A DNA stretch of 64,000 nucleotides from Sphingomonadaceae bacterium 3R27E2-A (GTDB lineage Bacteria; Pseudomonadota; Alphaproteobacteria; Sphingomonadales; Sphingomonadaceae): assembly GCA_005503165.1 (NCBI GenBank), contig SCNT01000004.1, forward strand, positions 93,999 through 157,998. The letters are read 5' to 3'. Made by a program: the position numbers and the translations under genes. Position 1 is the stretch's first letter. Each line of letters starts with the position of its first letter. This document shows positions 26,389 to 35,070 of this stretch, in pieces. Under the pieces are notes generated by a model, which was given only the letters and a program-made list of their open reading frames with translations, was not told where the DNA came from and searched no databases.

Positions 26389-27348
26389 TCAGCCGTCCTG
26401 GTCGCAGGGCACCGACACGACATTGCCGCCGCTGACCGACGGCTTGTCGGGACGCTTGATCACCGCGATCACCAGGCCGACCAGCGCGACCGCGCCGCCC
26501 GCGATCGACAGCGGCGCCCAGCGATAGCCCTCGAACAAGGTCGAGATGCCCATCGCGATGATCGGGATCAGCACGCTCGACCACGCCGCCTGCCCCGGGC
26601 CGACCGCACGAATGATGTTGAAATAGAGCGGGAAGGTCACCGCACTGGCGATCACCCCAAGATAGAGGACGCCGGCCAGATAGGTCGGTGTCGTCTCGAT
26701 CACCGGCGGCCCGGTCGTTATCCACGCATAGCCCGCATCGCCGAGCGCGCCGAACAGCATCGCCCAGGCGATCATCACCACCATCGGCTGCGCACGCGCG
26801 ATATCCGTCCCCTGCATCACGTTCGCGGTCGACGCGCTCATCACCCCCGCCAGCGTCAGCGCGGTGCCGAGCAGCACTTCGCCCGCGCCGACCTGCGCGG
26901 CGCGATATTCGTGGAGGATCATCAGCCCGACCCCGACGATCGCGATCCCCCCACCCGCGAGGAAGCGACCCTCGACCTTTGTCTTCAGGAAGATCCGGCC
27001 GAGCAGGGTGTTCGGTACGATCAGCAGCGCAAAAAGCACCGCGACCAGCCCCGAGGTGATATGCTGCTCGGCGCGGTAGACGAAGTTGAAATTGAACGCG
27101 AATTGCGCGAGACCGAGCAGTGCAGCAAAGCCCCAAGCGCGCCCCGACAGCAACAGATTCTCGCGCCGCCACGCGGCATAAGCGAACATCGCCGCCGCGC
27201 CGACGAAGAAGCGGTAGGCGACCGACCAGCTCGGCGGCACCACGCCCAGCTGCCCGGTGATGACAATCCACGTCGATCCCCAGATCAGGGTAACCAGCAG
27301 AAAAGGCAGCAGGACGCGCGGCGTCAAAAGGCTCGGCGGTGCGCTCAC
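26389..27348 (-). CDS. EamA/DMT family transporter
   Basis: A 319-residue inner-membrane protein with ten hydrophobic helices in two EamA repeats (first from FLLVTLIWGSTWIVITGQLG, second from LLGTALTLAGVMSASTANV). DMT proteins export amino acids, nucleobases or other metabolites. The GTG start at 27348 overlaps the stop of the threonine-aldolase-like gene (GTGA), suggesting coupling with an amino-acid enzyme and hence possibly amino-acid export. This role is inferred from context. Confidence 0.9.
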   Translation of the reverse strand: MSAPPSLLTPRVLLPFLLVTLIWGSTWIVITGQLGVVPPSWSVAYRFFVGAAAMFAYAAWRRENLLLSGRAWGFAALLGLAQFAFNFNFVYRAEQHITSGLVAVLFALLIVPNTLLGRIFLKTKVEGRFLAGGGIAIVGVGLMILHEYRAAQVGAGEVLLGTALTLAGVMSASTANVMQGTDIARAQPMVVMIAWAMLFGALGDAGYAWITTGPPVIETTPTYLAGVLYLGVIASAVTFPLYFNIIRAVGPGQAAWSSVLIPIIAMGISTLFEGYRWAPLSIAGGAVALVGLVIAVIKRPDKPSVSGGNVVSVPCDQDG

Positions 27349-28355
27349 AAGGCGGCGATCGCCGCCGCGAGCGGCGCGACGGCGTCGGCGTCCTGGTCCC
27401 AGCTGACCACCAGCCGCGCCGCGCCCTCGCCCCAGTCGTAGAAGTCGAAGCCCTTGGCGCGCAGCTCGGCGGCGTCCTCGGCGCTGATCCGCACGAACAG
27501 CTCGTTCGCTTCGACCGGATGCATCAGCCGGTCGCCGCACGCCGCCGCCAGCGCCGCGGCGCCCGCGTTGGCGGCGCGCGCGTTGGTCAGCCACAGATCG
27601 TCCTTCAGCATCGCGCGGATCTGCGCCGCGACGAAGCGCCCCTTGCTCAGCAGGTGCCCGCCGCGCTTCTTGAGCTCGCGCACACCGGCGCCGCCGCTGC
27701 CGCCGAAGAAGACGATCGCCTCGGCCATCATCGCGCCATTCTTGGTGAAGCCGAACGACAGGGCGTCGACCCCCGCACGCCACGTCACGTCGGCGGGCGA
27801 GCAGCCCACAAACGCCACCGCATTGGCAAAGCGCGCACCGTCCATGTGGAGCTTCAGCCCCTTGTCCTTGGCGATCTCGCTGATCTCGCGCACCTCGTCG
27901 GGGCGCCAGGCGAGACCATATTCGGTCGCGTTGGTGATACTGATCGCTGCGGGCTGCACCTGATGGACGTCATTGCGAATGCTGCGGATGCGCGCACGCA
28001 GCGCCTCGGCATCGATCTTCGCGCCCGGGCCGGGCAGGGTCATCAGCTTGGCGCCGCCCGAATAGAAGGTCGGCGCGCCGCATTCATCGACCTCGATATG
28101 CGCTTCCTCGTAGCAGAGGATGCCCTGCCACGGCCGCACGAAATGCGCGAGGATGATGCTGTTCGCCGCGGTCCCCGTCGGTATCCACACGACCTCGCAT
28201 GTCGTCTCGAACAGCTCGGAAAAGGCGGCGTCGAGCGACTGGCTGAGCGCGTCGCCGTCGTAGGCGGTGTCGACATGGTTGGCGGCCGCCAGCGCTTCCA
28301 TCACGGCGGGATGGACGGCGGCGGCATTGTCGGAAAAAAAACGGGTCGCGGTCAT
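27345..28355 (-). CDS. Threonine aldolase family PLP enzyme (beta-eliminating lyase)
   Basis: A 336-residue fold-type I PLP enzyme. Key residues fit the low-specificity L-threonine aldolase family: His86 in EEAHIEVDE stacks on PLP, Asp172 in HMDGARFANA binds the pyridine N, and Lys205 in FGFTKNGAMM forms the Schiff base. The reaction is cleavage of L-threonine or allo-threonine to glycine and acetaldehyde, though substrate range varies. It overlaps the transporter gene downstream by GTGA. Confidence 0.9.
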   Translation of the reverse strand: MTATRFFSDNAAAVHPAVMEALAAANHVDTAYDGDALSQSLDAAFSELFETTCEVVWIPTGTAANSIILAHFVRPWQGILCYEEAHIEVDECGAPTFYSGGAKLMTLPGPGAKIDAEALRARIRSIRNDVHQVQPAAISITNATEYGLAWRPDEVREISEIAKDKGLKLHMDGARFANAVAFVGCSPADVTWRAGVDALSFGFTKNGAMMAEAIVFFGGSGGAGVRELKKRGGHLLSKGRFVAAQIRAMLKDDLWLTNARAANAGAAALAAACGDRLMHPVEANELFVRISAEDAAELRAKGFDFYDWGEGAARLVVSWDQDADAVAPLAAAIAAL

Positions 28356-28399
28356 GCGCCGCGCCTTAGCGCAGCAAATCGCGCCGCGCCAGCGCGCCC

Positions 28400-28585
28400 T
28401 CAGTGGCGGCGATAGACGTAGCGCTTATAGGTCCGCGACCAGCGCACCAGATAGCGCCCCGGCCAGATCCAGCGCGTCTTCATGCCCGTCCGATTGACGT
28501 TCAGCGCGAAGCGCGGGACCAGCACGGTGCGCCATTCCCATTCGTCGCGCCCGGACGGCGCGTCTTGGTTATTCCAGTCGTCCAT
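28400..28585 (-). CDS. Hypothetical small basic protein, 61 aa
   Basis: A 61-residue protein rich in Trp, Arg and Tyr (DEWEWRTVLVPRFALNVNR; WIWPGRYLVRWSRTYKRYVYRRH). I chose the ATG at 28585, where protein-like composition begins. A longer in-frame reading reaches a TTG at 28729 that overlaps the argG stop (TTGA), so a longer form of 109 residues cannot be excluded. No family recognised. It lies between argG and the aldolase gene on the same strand. Confidence 0.6.
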   Translation of the reverse strand: MDDWNNQDAPSGRDEWEWRTVLVPRFALNVNRTGMKTRWIWPGRYLVRWSRTYKRYVYRRH

Positions 28586-28725
28586 TCCCAAGCTACCCCC
28601 AGCAATGACGGCAGCCTCATCCCGGTGATCGTCGTTCGCTTTTCTCTGCCCGCCGGTACTAGCACGCGACATGCCCTCCCCGCGCGCTTCTGCGGCGACA
28701 CCTGCCCCGAACGGGGCAGGCCGCA

Positions 28726-29943
28726 TCAACGGTCGCGTTTTGCCAGCAATTTCAGCCGCAACGCGTTCAGCTTGATGAAGCCCGCGGCGTCCTTCTGGTC
28801 ATAGGCGCCGGCGTCGTCCTCGAAGGTCACATGGCGCTCGCTGTACAGGCTGTTCGGCGACTTGCGCCCGACGACGCTGGCATTGCCCTTGTAGAGCTTG
28901 AGGCGGACGGTGCCGCTGACCTTCTCCTGGCTGTGGTCGATCGCCGCCTGCAGCATCTCGCGCTCGGGCGCGAACCAGAAACCGTTGTAGATGAGCTCGG
29001 CATATTTGGGCATGAGCTCGTCCTTGAGGTGCGCCGCGCCCCGGTCGAGCGTGATGCTTTCGATGCCGCGGTGGGCGCGCGCGTAAATTTCGCCGCCCGG
29101 CGTCTCGTACATGCCGCGCGACTTCATCCCGACGAAGCGGTTCTCGACGAGGTCGAGGCGGCCGATGCCGTGCTTGCGGCCAAGCTCGTTGAGCGCCGCG
29201 AGCAGCGTCGCGGGCGACATCGCCTGTCCGTTCAGCGCGACGCCGTCGCCGCGCTCGAAATCGACCGTGACATATTCGGGGGTGTCGGGCGCATCCTCGG
29301 GATTGACCGTGCGCGAATAGACATAATCGGGGGTCTCGTCCCACGGGTTCTCGAGCACCTTGCCCTCCGACGAGGTGTGCAGCAGGTTCGCGTCGGTCGA
29401 GAAGGGGCTCTCGCCGCGCTTGTCCTTGGGTACGGGGATCTGGTGTTTCTCGGCGAATTCGATCAGCGCGGTCCGGCTCGTCAGATCCCATTCGCGCCAC
29501 GGCGCGATCACCTTGATGTCGGGGTCGAGCGCATAGGCGCTGAGCTCGAAACGCACCTGGTCGTTGCCCTTGCCCGTCGCGCCATGCGCCACCGCATCGG
29601 CCCCGGTTTCATGGGCGATCTCGACGAGCCGCTTCGAGATCAGCGGGCGCGCGATCGAGGTGCCGAGCAGGTAATCGCCCTCGTAGCGCGCATTGGCGCG
29701 CATCATCGGGAACACGAAGTCGCGCACGAATTCCTCGCGGACGTCGTCGATGTAGATATGCTCGGGCTTGATCCCCATCAGCTCGGCCTTGGCGCGCGCC
29801 GGCTCCAGTTCGTCGCCTTGCCCCAGGTCGGCGGTAAAGGTCACCACTTCGCAGCCATAGGTCACCTGCAGCCATTTCAGGATGACGCTGGTGTCGAGCC
29901 CCCCCGAATAGGCGAGGACAACGCGCTTGATGGACTCGGACAT
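28726..29943 (-). CDS. argG: Argininosuccinate synthase
   Basis: A 405-residue enzyme that joins citrulline and aspartate with ATP hydrolysis to AMP, the penultimate step of arginine synthesis. The PP-loop AYSGGLDTS is at residues 10-18. Further family blocks are [25 protein letters not shown] and [21 protein letters not shown]. Length is typical. ATG at 29943. No other arg genes are near. Confidence 0.97.
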   Translation of the reverse strand: MSESIKRVVLAYSGGLDTSVILKWLQVTYGCEVVTFTADLGQGDELEPARAKAELMGIKPEHIYIDDVREEFVRDFVFPMMRANARYEGDYLLGTSIARPLISKRLVEIAHETGADAVAHGATGKGNDQVRFELSAYALDPDIKVIAPWREWDLTSRTALIEFAEKHQIPVPKDKRGESPFSTDANLLHTSSEGKVLENPWDETPDYVYSRTVNPEDAPDTPEYVTVDFERGDGVALNGQAMSPATLLAALNELGRKHGIGRLDLVENRFVGMKSRGMYETPGGEIYARAHRGIESITLDRGAAHLKDELMPKYAELIYNGFWFAPEREMLQAAIDHSQEKVSGTVRLKLYKGNASVVGRKSPNSLYSERHVTFEDDAGAYDQKDAAGFIKLNALRLKLLAKRDR

Positions 29944-30311
29944 GGCTGCACCTTCTGGCGGGAAAAGACGCCGGCGCGGCTAGCAGTCCGCCAGCAAAGG
30001 CGCAACATGCCGACGCGATTCGAAAAGGAGATTCGGCCGCGCCGACCGCGATATTTTATTTCAAAGGTCACGAAGGTCACGCTACGTACCCCCTCATTCG
30101 GTCGCTCGGCGATGCGGGAAGAAGCGATCGACAGAGAGGGGTCCGGGCGCTGCGCAGGGATCATCCGTCAGGATAGATCATAGCCGAATATTTTAGGAAA
30201 GACATATTTGCACGGAAGCGGCGGCGCCGCGCCCTGGCGCGTTCTTACAAGTTTCCGCCTCCGCTTTGCGGCATGACGGCGGCAGGGCCGCGCTCGCAAG
30301 GATATCCAGAC
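29944..30311. other. Intergenic region without a gene
   Basis: 368 bp between the divergent argG and Sel1 genes. It is AT-richer than its surroundings in two patches (about 30046-30066 and 30175-30210). It contains a perfect tandem duplication of AAGGTCACG at 30064-30081. No RNA gene or convincing small ORF seen; promoters for both genes must lie here. Confidence 0.6.
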
Positions 30312-31385
30312 ATGCGGATAGTTTTGACTATCGCCGCGCCCTTTCTTCTGTTCGGCGCAGCCACATCGCTCCAGGGCGGCGGGGGCTCGATGCCCGACCC
30401 GGCGCGCGAATATAATCAGAATGTGGATTGCCATAACGCCTATGACCTTCTGGTGCACGATTTTCACGCCGGCACCCCCATGTCGCCCGCGGCGCGCGAC
30501 TGGGCGGTCGCGCACGAGGCGAGCGCGAACGCCGGCACCCCCTGCGCCCCGCCGCTCCCCGAAATGATCGCGCGCGGCGGCAGCTGGCAGATCAAGACGA
30601 TCGAGGGCCGCGACGCCGCCGCGGCTTTCTATCACAAGCAGAAGGATCCGGCGGCGCTCAGCCAGCTCGGCATCGCCTGGCTCAACGGCAGCGTCGAGGG
30701 CGGCACCCCGCAAGAGGGGCTCGAGATGATCAACGAGGCGGCGAAGCTCGGCGATCCGGTCGCGCTCTTCACCATGGGCACGATCCACGCCGCGGGCGCG
30801 CTCGGCGCGACCAAGGATTATGCCAAGGGCTTCGAGCTGCTGAGCCAGGCCGCCGCCGCTGGCCATATCGACGCCATCTACCGCGTCGGGCTCCATTATC
30901 ACGAGGGGCTGGGGGTCAGGCGCGATTACAAGAAGGCGTTCGAGAATTTCAAACTCGCCGCCGAGCGCGGCCATTTCTACGCGATCATCATGGCCTTCGA
31001 CATGATCAACAGCGACCGCGGGGTGAAGCAGGATTTCAAGCTCGCCTATCGCCTGTCGCGCACCGTCGCCGAACAGGGCGAACCCTATGGCGCGGTGATG
31101 GCCGCCTCGTCGCTGCTCCAGATGAAGGACCCGCTCGAGCACGAGGACGAGATCCTCTACTGGATGGACCAGGGCATCACCCGCGGCGACGACAATATCC
31201 GCGGCCAGCTGATCCCCTTGCGCGAGCAGGTCGTCGCCGCCTTCACCAAGGCCAAGGCCCCGCCGCAATACACCCCGCGCGCGTTCAAGGCCTGCCCGAT
31301 GAAGACGGTGTGCACGGTCAATCATTATTCGGGGCTGAAGAGCTGCACCACCAACAAGGATTATTGGAACGACTGCGACGGGTGA
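30312..31385 (+). CDS. Secreted Sel1-repeat protein
   Basis: A 357-residue protein with an N-terminal signal segment (MRIVLTIAAPFLLFGAATSLQG). From about residue 110 it has at least four Sel1/TPR-like repeats, for example ALSQLGIAWLNGSVEGG, ALFTMGTIHAAGALG and AIYRVGLHYHEGLGVRRDYKKAFENFKLAAERG. The C-terminal part has four cysteines (FKACPMKTVCTV, LKSCTTN, NDCDG), fitting a periplasmic location. I chose the ATG at 30312 because it starts the signal; a longer reading starts at 30273. Sel1 proteins usually act as scaffolds or in envelope signalling. Specific role unknown. Confidence 0.85.
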   Translation: MRIVLTIAAPFLLFGAATSLQGGGGSMPDPAREYNQNVDCHNAYDLLVHDFHAGTPMSPAARDWAVAHEASANAGTPCAPPLPEMIARGGSWQIKTIEGRDAAAAFYHKQKDPAALSQLGIAWLNGSVEGGTPQEGLEMINEAAKLGDPVALFTMGTIHAAGALGATKDYAKGFELLSQAAAAGHIDAIYRVGLHYHEGLGVRRDYKKAFENFKLAAERGHFYAIIMAFDMINSDRGVKQDFKLAYRLSRTVAEQGEPYGAVMAASSLLQMKDPLEHEDEILYWMDQGITRGDDNIRGQLIPLREQVVAAFTKAKAPPQYTPRAFKACPMKTVCTVNHYSGLKSCTTNKDYWNDCDG

Positions 31386-31395
31386 GAAAATAAAG

Positions 31396-31519
31396 CCCCT
31401 CCCCTTCAGGGGAGGGGTTGGGGTGGGGGGCTGCGAGATAGCGCAAGGCCTCGGGTCCCCACCCGCTGCGACTAGGCGGCAAGCCGCCAAGTCTCGCTGC
31501 CCTCCCCTAAAGGGTAGGG
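31396..31519. repeat. Hairpin-ended palindromic element after Sel1 gene
   Basis: It begins with a perfect 9 bp hairpin (CCCCTCCCC TTCA GGGGAGGGG, 31396-31417), continues TTGGGGTGGGG, and ends with an imperfect inverted stretch CCCTCCCCTAAAGGGTAGGG. The first hairpin lies 10 bases after the Sel1 stop and may end transcription. Confidence 0.6.
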
Positions 31520-31526
31520 CGTGAGG

Positions 31527-32027
31527 CTACACCCGCGTCCAATCCATGAACCACCCGTCGTCCCACGTCTTGCCGCCGTCGCGCGACACGCCCTGGAACC
31601 AGCGGCAGCTCGTCGGCGTGATACGGTCCCAGACGCCGCGGTAGAGTTCGGGCCCCTCCTCGCCCTCGCCTTCGGACAGGAAGGTCCCGACCCCGTCCTC
31701 GAACACCCCGAGCTGCCCCGGCACGGCAACCACGCCCGACCTGGCGTTGACCCAATGGTCGGACCAGATCTTCTTCTCGACGTCGAGCAGCCGCAGCCCC
31801 ATGCCCGAAAAGCCGCGCGCGGGAATGCGGAGTTCCTCGACGCTCGCGATGCCGCCGAGGATAGCGACCACGGTCGCCTCGCCCGGAAACTCGATCCATG
31901 CCCCCTTCTCGCGAAAGCGGTTGTGGATGCGCCACTCGCCGGTGAGGAAATCGAAGTCGCCGGGCTTGCCGATCGGCTTGGGGTCGATCGCGGCACTGGC
32001 CGCGGCGGCGGGTATTAAACTGGTCAT
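31527..32027 (-). CDS. DUF1579-like beta-barrel protein, hypothetical
   Basis: A 166-residue protein. After a short Ala-rich N-terminus, GDFDFLTGEWRIHNRF opens a lipocalin-like fold as in DUF1579 proteins, and strands alternate to the C-terminus (GGKTWDDGWFMDWTRV). The ATG at 32027 has a good ribosome site (AGGAG, 5 bases upstream). A longer in-frame reading to 32180 translates the upstream palindromic repeat, though it would include a Tat-like RRTVLTLGAGAL segment, so export is uncertain. Divergent from a WYL regulator, which is the probable controller. Confidence 0.75.
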   Translation of the reverse strand: MTSLIPAAAASAAIDPKPIGKPGDFDFLTGEWRIHNRFREKGAWIEFPGEATVVAILGGIASVEELRIPARGFSGMGLRLLDVEKKIWSDHWVNARSGVVAVPGQLGVFEDGVGTFLSEGEGEEGPELYRGVWDRITPTSCRWFQGVSRDGGKTWDDGWFMDWTRV

Positions 32028-32069
32028 AAGGGCTCCTGCGCCGAGGGTGAGAACGGTGCGGCGACAAAG

Positions 32070-32160
32070 CGTCGCCCCCGCGAAGGCGGGGGCCGCTAGC
32101 AGTCCACACATCAGCCTAGGCTCAGAGCCTCTAGCGGCCCCCGCCTTCGCGGGGGCGACG
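32070..32160. repeat. Palindromic repeat with 30 bp arms
   Basis: Perfect 30 bp inverted arms, CGTCGCCCCCGCGAAGGCGG onward, around a 31-base loop. The core matches the element at 21806. It lies between the DUF1579-like gene and the WYL regulator gene and stays open in frame with the former. Confidence 0.9.
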
Positions 32161-32214
32161 ATAAAATCGGACATGGACAAAACCCTCCTCCGGCCCCGCT
32201 CTACGCCCGCACTC

Positions 32215-32231
32215 CTGACATTCCCTGTCAG
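32215..32231. promoter_or_regulatory. Palindrome, candidate WYL-regulator operator
   Basis: CTGACA, five bases (TTCCC), CTGTCAG-type right arm (TGTCAG): perfect 6 bp arms, 24 bases before the regulator start. TGACA-N-TGTCA sites are typical for YafY-type regulators by recollection. Confidence 0.55.
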
Positions 32232-32254
32232 TTATTTTCTGCTACGACGAAAAA

Positions 32255-33229
32255 ATGCGCGCGAGCCGCCTCCTCTCGATCCTGATCCTGCTGCAGCTCC
32301 GCCAGCGGCTCACCGCCGCCGATCTCGCGGCCGAGTTCGAGGTGTCCGAACGCACCATCTACCGCGACATCGACGCGCTCAGCGCCGCGGGCATCCCCGT
32401 CTATGGCGACCGCGGCCCCGGCGGCGGCTTCCAGTTGTCGGGCGGATACCGCACGCGCCTGACCGGGCTCGACCCGCAGGAGGCGCAGGCGATGCTGCTC
32501 GTCGGCCTGCCCGATCAGGCGGCGGCACTCGGCCTCGGCGGACCCGCCAGGCGCGCGCGCGGCAAATTGCTCGCGGCGTTGCCGCAGAGCGGCAGCGCCG
32601 AGGCCGACCGCATCGCGCGCGCCTTCCATATCGATACGCTCGACTGGTACCGCGCCGCCCGCCCGGCGCCCTTGCTCACCGCCGCCGCGCGCGCGGTGAT
32701 CGACCGGCGGCGCATCATGGTCAGCTACACCAGCTGGCGCGGCACGCGCGACTGGACGCTCGACCCGCTCGGCATCGTGCTCAAGGCCGGCAATCATTAT
32801 CTCGTCGCGGCGAGCGGCGAGCGCGTGCTGACCTTCACCGTCGCCGATATAAAGACGCTGACGATCCTCGACGAGGACGCCGCACGCCCCGCCGGTTTCG
32901 ACCTCGCGGGCTGGTGGACGGCCTCGACCCGCGATTTCGAGGTCCGTCTCCGCCCCGGCCGCGCGACCCTTCGCGCCTCGCCGCTCGGGCTCGAGCGGCT
33001 GCGGCTGCTCGGCGCCTGGGCGACCGATGCCGTCGCGGCGGCCGAAGCTGCCGACGCCGCGGGCCATCGCCGCCTGACGCTGCCGATCGAGGGGATCGAG
33101 GCCAGCGCGCCGATGCTGCTCGGCATCGGGCCCGAGATCGACATCGAAGAGCCCGCCGAACTGCGCGCCGCGGTCGCCGATCTCGCCCGCGCGGTCGCCG
33201 CGCGGCTGGACATTGCGGATCGCAGCTAA
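32255..33229 (+). CDS. YafY-type transcriptional regulator (HTH + WYL)
   Basis: A 324-residue regulator. The N-terminal HTH_11-type domain is clear: LLSILILLQLRQRLTAADLAAEFEVSERTIYRDIDALSAAGIPVYGDRGPGGG. The WYL domain begins near residue 145 (RRRIMVSYTSWRG...TLDPLGIVLKAGNHYLVA), and a WCX-like C-terminal part follows. WYL regulators sense small ligands or nucleic acids. It probably controls itself and the divergent DUF1579-like gene through the palindrome at 32215. Confidence 0.93.
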   Translation: MRASRLLSILILLQLRQRLTAADLAAEFEVSERTIYRDIDALSAAGIPVYGDRGPGGGFQLSGGYRTRLTGLDPQEAQAMLLVGLPDQAAALGLGGPARRARGKLLAALPQSGSAEADRIARAFHIDTLDWYRAARPAPLLTAAARAVIDRRRIMVSYTSWRGTRDWTLDPLGIVLKAGNHYLVAASGERVLTFTVADIKTLTILDEDAARPAGFDLAGWWTASTRDFEVRLRPGRATLRASPLGLERLRLLGAWATDAVAAAEAADAAGHRRLTLPIEGIEASAPMLLGIGPEIDIEEPAELRAAVADLARAVAARLDIADRS

Positions 33230-33281
33230 GTCTTTATCATTGTTTCCCGTCCATTTGTCCGGCGAGGGGAGATTGAGCGGG

Positions 33282-34616
33282 ATGGCGACGACGCCGAAGA
33301 AGACGCTCTGGTCGCGCGCCCGCGCGATGGCCGAGCAGGCGCCGCCGACGCGCAACCGCTATGTCGATTTCCTGCGCGCCTTCTCGATCCTCGCGGTCGT
33401 CGTCGGCCACTGGCTCGTCGCCGCTCCCTATATGAAGGACGGCGCGGTCGAGGGCGGGCACCTGCTCGGCATTCTGCCCTGGACGCAATGGCTGACCTGG
33501 GGCTTCCAGGTCATGCCGCTCTTCTTCCTTGTCGGCGGTTTTTCGAACGGGCTGTCATGGACCGCGACGCGGCGTGAGGGCGGGCGCTTCGCGACCTGGT
33601 TTGCGGCGCGCGTGCGGCGGCTGATCAACCCCGTGCTGCCGCTGCTGCTGATCTGGGCGATCGTCACATTGTTCGGCACGCAGGCGGGGATCGATCGCGC
33701 CGTGGTCAAGATGGCGGCGCAGCTTGCGCTCGTCCCCGTGTGGTTCCTCGCGGTCTACCTGATCGTCACCGCGCTCACCCCGTGGAGCCATGCGGCGTGG
33801 AAGCGCTTCGGCCTCGCCTCCTTCGCCGCGCTCGTCGCCGCGGCGGTCGCGGTCGACGTCGCCACGCTGTATTTTGACATTCCTTATGTCAATTTCCTGA
33901 ACTTCGTGTTCGTCTGGGTCGCGATCCACCAGCTCGGTTACGCCTGGCACGACGGCCGCCTCGCGGCACCCGTGCCCTGGGCGGCGGCGGGCCTTGCGGC
34001 GCTGGCTCTGCTCGTCGGTTTCGGCCCCTATCCCGTTGCGATGATCGGCGTCCCCGGCGCAGCCTTGAGCAACTCGATGCCTCCGACGCTCGCGCTGCTC
34101 GCGCTCGGCATCGCACAGACCGGGCTCGCGCTTGCGCTCGAAAAGCCCGCGCGCCGGATGCTGAGCGGCATCACCGCCTGGACGACCGTGGTGCTCATCA
34201 ACGGCATGATCATGACCGTCTATCTCTGGCACCTCACCGCCTTCGTGCTGGTGATGGTCGCGGCGTGGATGCTCGGCGGCATCGGGCTGCACGTGCAGCC
34301 CGGCAGCCCCATATGGTGGCTCGCGCGGCCGATCTGGTTTGCGCTCTATATCGCCCTGCTCTTCCCCTTTACCCTGCTCTTCGCGCGCTACGAAAGCGGG
34401 GGCAAGGCGGCCGAGGGCGACGTCACCCACGCGCGGCTGATCCTGGGCATGCTGATGATCTGCGCCGGACTCGCCATGACCGCGGCGATCAGCATCGCCA
34501 GCCCGCTCGGCGTCACCGGCGTCCGCCTGTGGGTCGTCGCCCTGCCCTTCCTCGGCGCCGCGCTGGTCGGCTTCGGCCCCGCCGCGCGCCTGCTGATGCA
34601 CCGCCAATCCGCCTAG
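33282..34616 (+). CDS. Acyltransferase 3 family membrane protein
   Basis: A 444-residue protein with about ten to eleven membrane helices. The family motif RNRYVDFLRAFSILAVVVGHWL carries the conserved Arg and the catalytic-type His of acyltransferase 3, and FFLVGGFSNG follows. Such enzymes O-acylate envelope glycans or other exported molecules. The ATG at 33282 follows GGCGAGGGGAGATTG. It lies 10 bases before the DUF1801 gene, so the two may be cotranscribed. Acceptor unknown. Confidence 0.9.
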   Translation: MATTPKKTLWSRARAMAEQAPPTRNRYVDFLRAFSILAVVVGHWLVAAPYMKDGAVEGGHLLGILPWTQWLTWGFQVMPLFFLVGGFSNGLSWTATRREGGRFATWFAARVRRLINPVLPLLLIWAIVTLFGTQAGIDRAVVKMAAQLALVPVWFLAVYLIVTALTPWSHAAWKRFGLASFAALVAAAVAVDVATLYFDIPYVNFLNFVFVWVAIHQLGYAWHDGRLAAPVPWAAAGLAALALLVGFGPYPVAMIGVPGAALSNSMPPTLALLALGIAQTGLALALEKPARRMLSGITAWTTVVLINGMIMTVYLWHLTAFVLVMVAAWMLGGIGLHVQPGSPIWWLARPIWFALYIALLFPFTLLFARYESGGKAAEGDVTHARLILGMLMICAGLAMTAAISIASPLGVTGVRLWVVALPFLGAALVGFGPAARLLMHRQSA

Positions 34617-34626
34617 GAGAGATGTC

Positions 34627-35064
34627 ATGGCCAAGACCGAGGTAAAGACCAAGCCGACCGAAATATCGGTCGCCGATTTCATCGCCGCCGTCCCCGACGC
34701 ACGGCGCCGCGAAGAGGCCGCGATCATCGACGCGATGCACCGCCGCGTCACCAGGCTGGAACCCAAAATGTGGGGGCCGTCGATCATCGGTTATGGCAGC
34801 TATGACTATAAGTACGACAGCGGCCACTCGGGCACGATGTGCCGCGCCGGATTCAGCCCGCGCAAGGCGGCGATGACGCTGTACCTGATGGGCCATTATT
34901 GCGACCGCCAGCCCGAGGCCGACGCGCTGCTCGCCAGGCTCGGCAAATATAAGAATGGCAAGTCGTGCCTCTATGTGAACAAGCTCGCCGACGTCGATCT
35001 CGACATACTCGAACAATTGGTCGTGCTGAGCTGGGACGTGATGAACGCGCGCTATCCGACCTGA
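34627..35064 (+). CDS. DUF1801 domain protein
   Basis: A 145-residue soluble protein matching the DUF1801/YdhG-like family: VADFIAAVPDARRREEAAIIDAMHRRV, then EPKMWGPSIIGYGSY, and FSPRKAAMTLYLM with a C-terminal CLYVNKLADVDLD. The AGGAGAGATGTC stretch supplies the ribosome site. The family has an SRPBCC-distant or frataxin-like fold by structural studies; function is unknown. It follows the acyltransferase gene by 10 bases. Confidence 0.88.
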   Translation: MAKTEVKTKPTEISVADFIAAVPDARRREEAAIIDAMHRRVTRLEPKMWGPSIIGYGSYDYKYDSGHSGTMCRAGFSPRKAAMTLYLMGHYCDRQPEADALLARLGKYKNGKSCLYVNKLADVDLDILEQLVVLSWDVMNARYPT

Positions 35065-35070
35065 GGGTCG

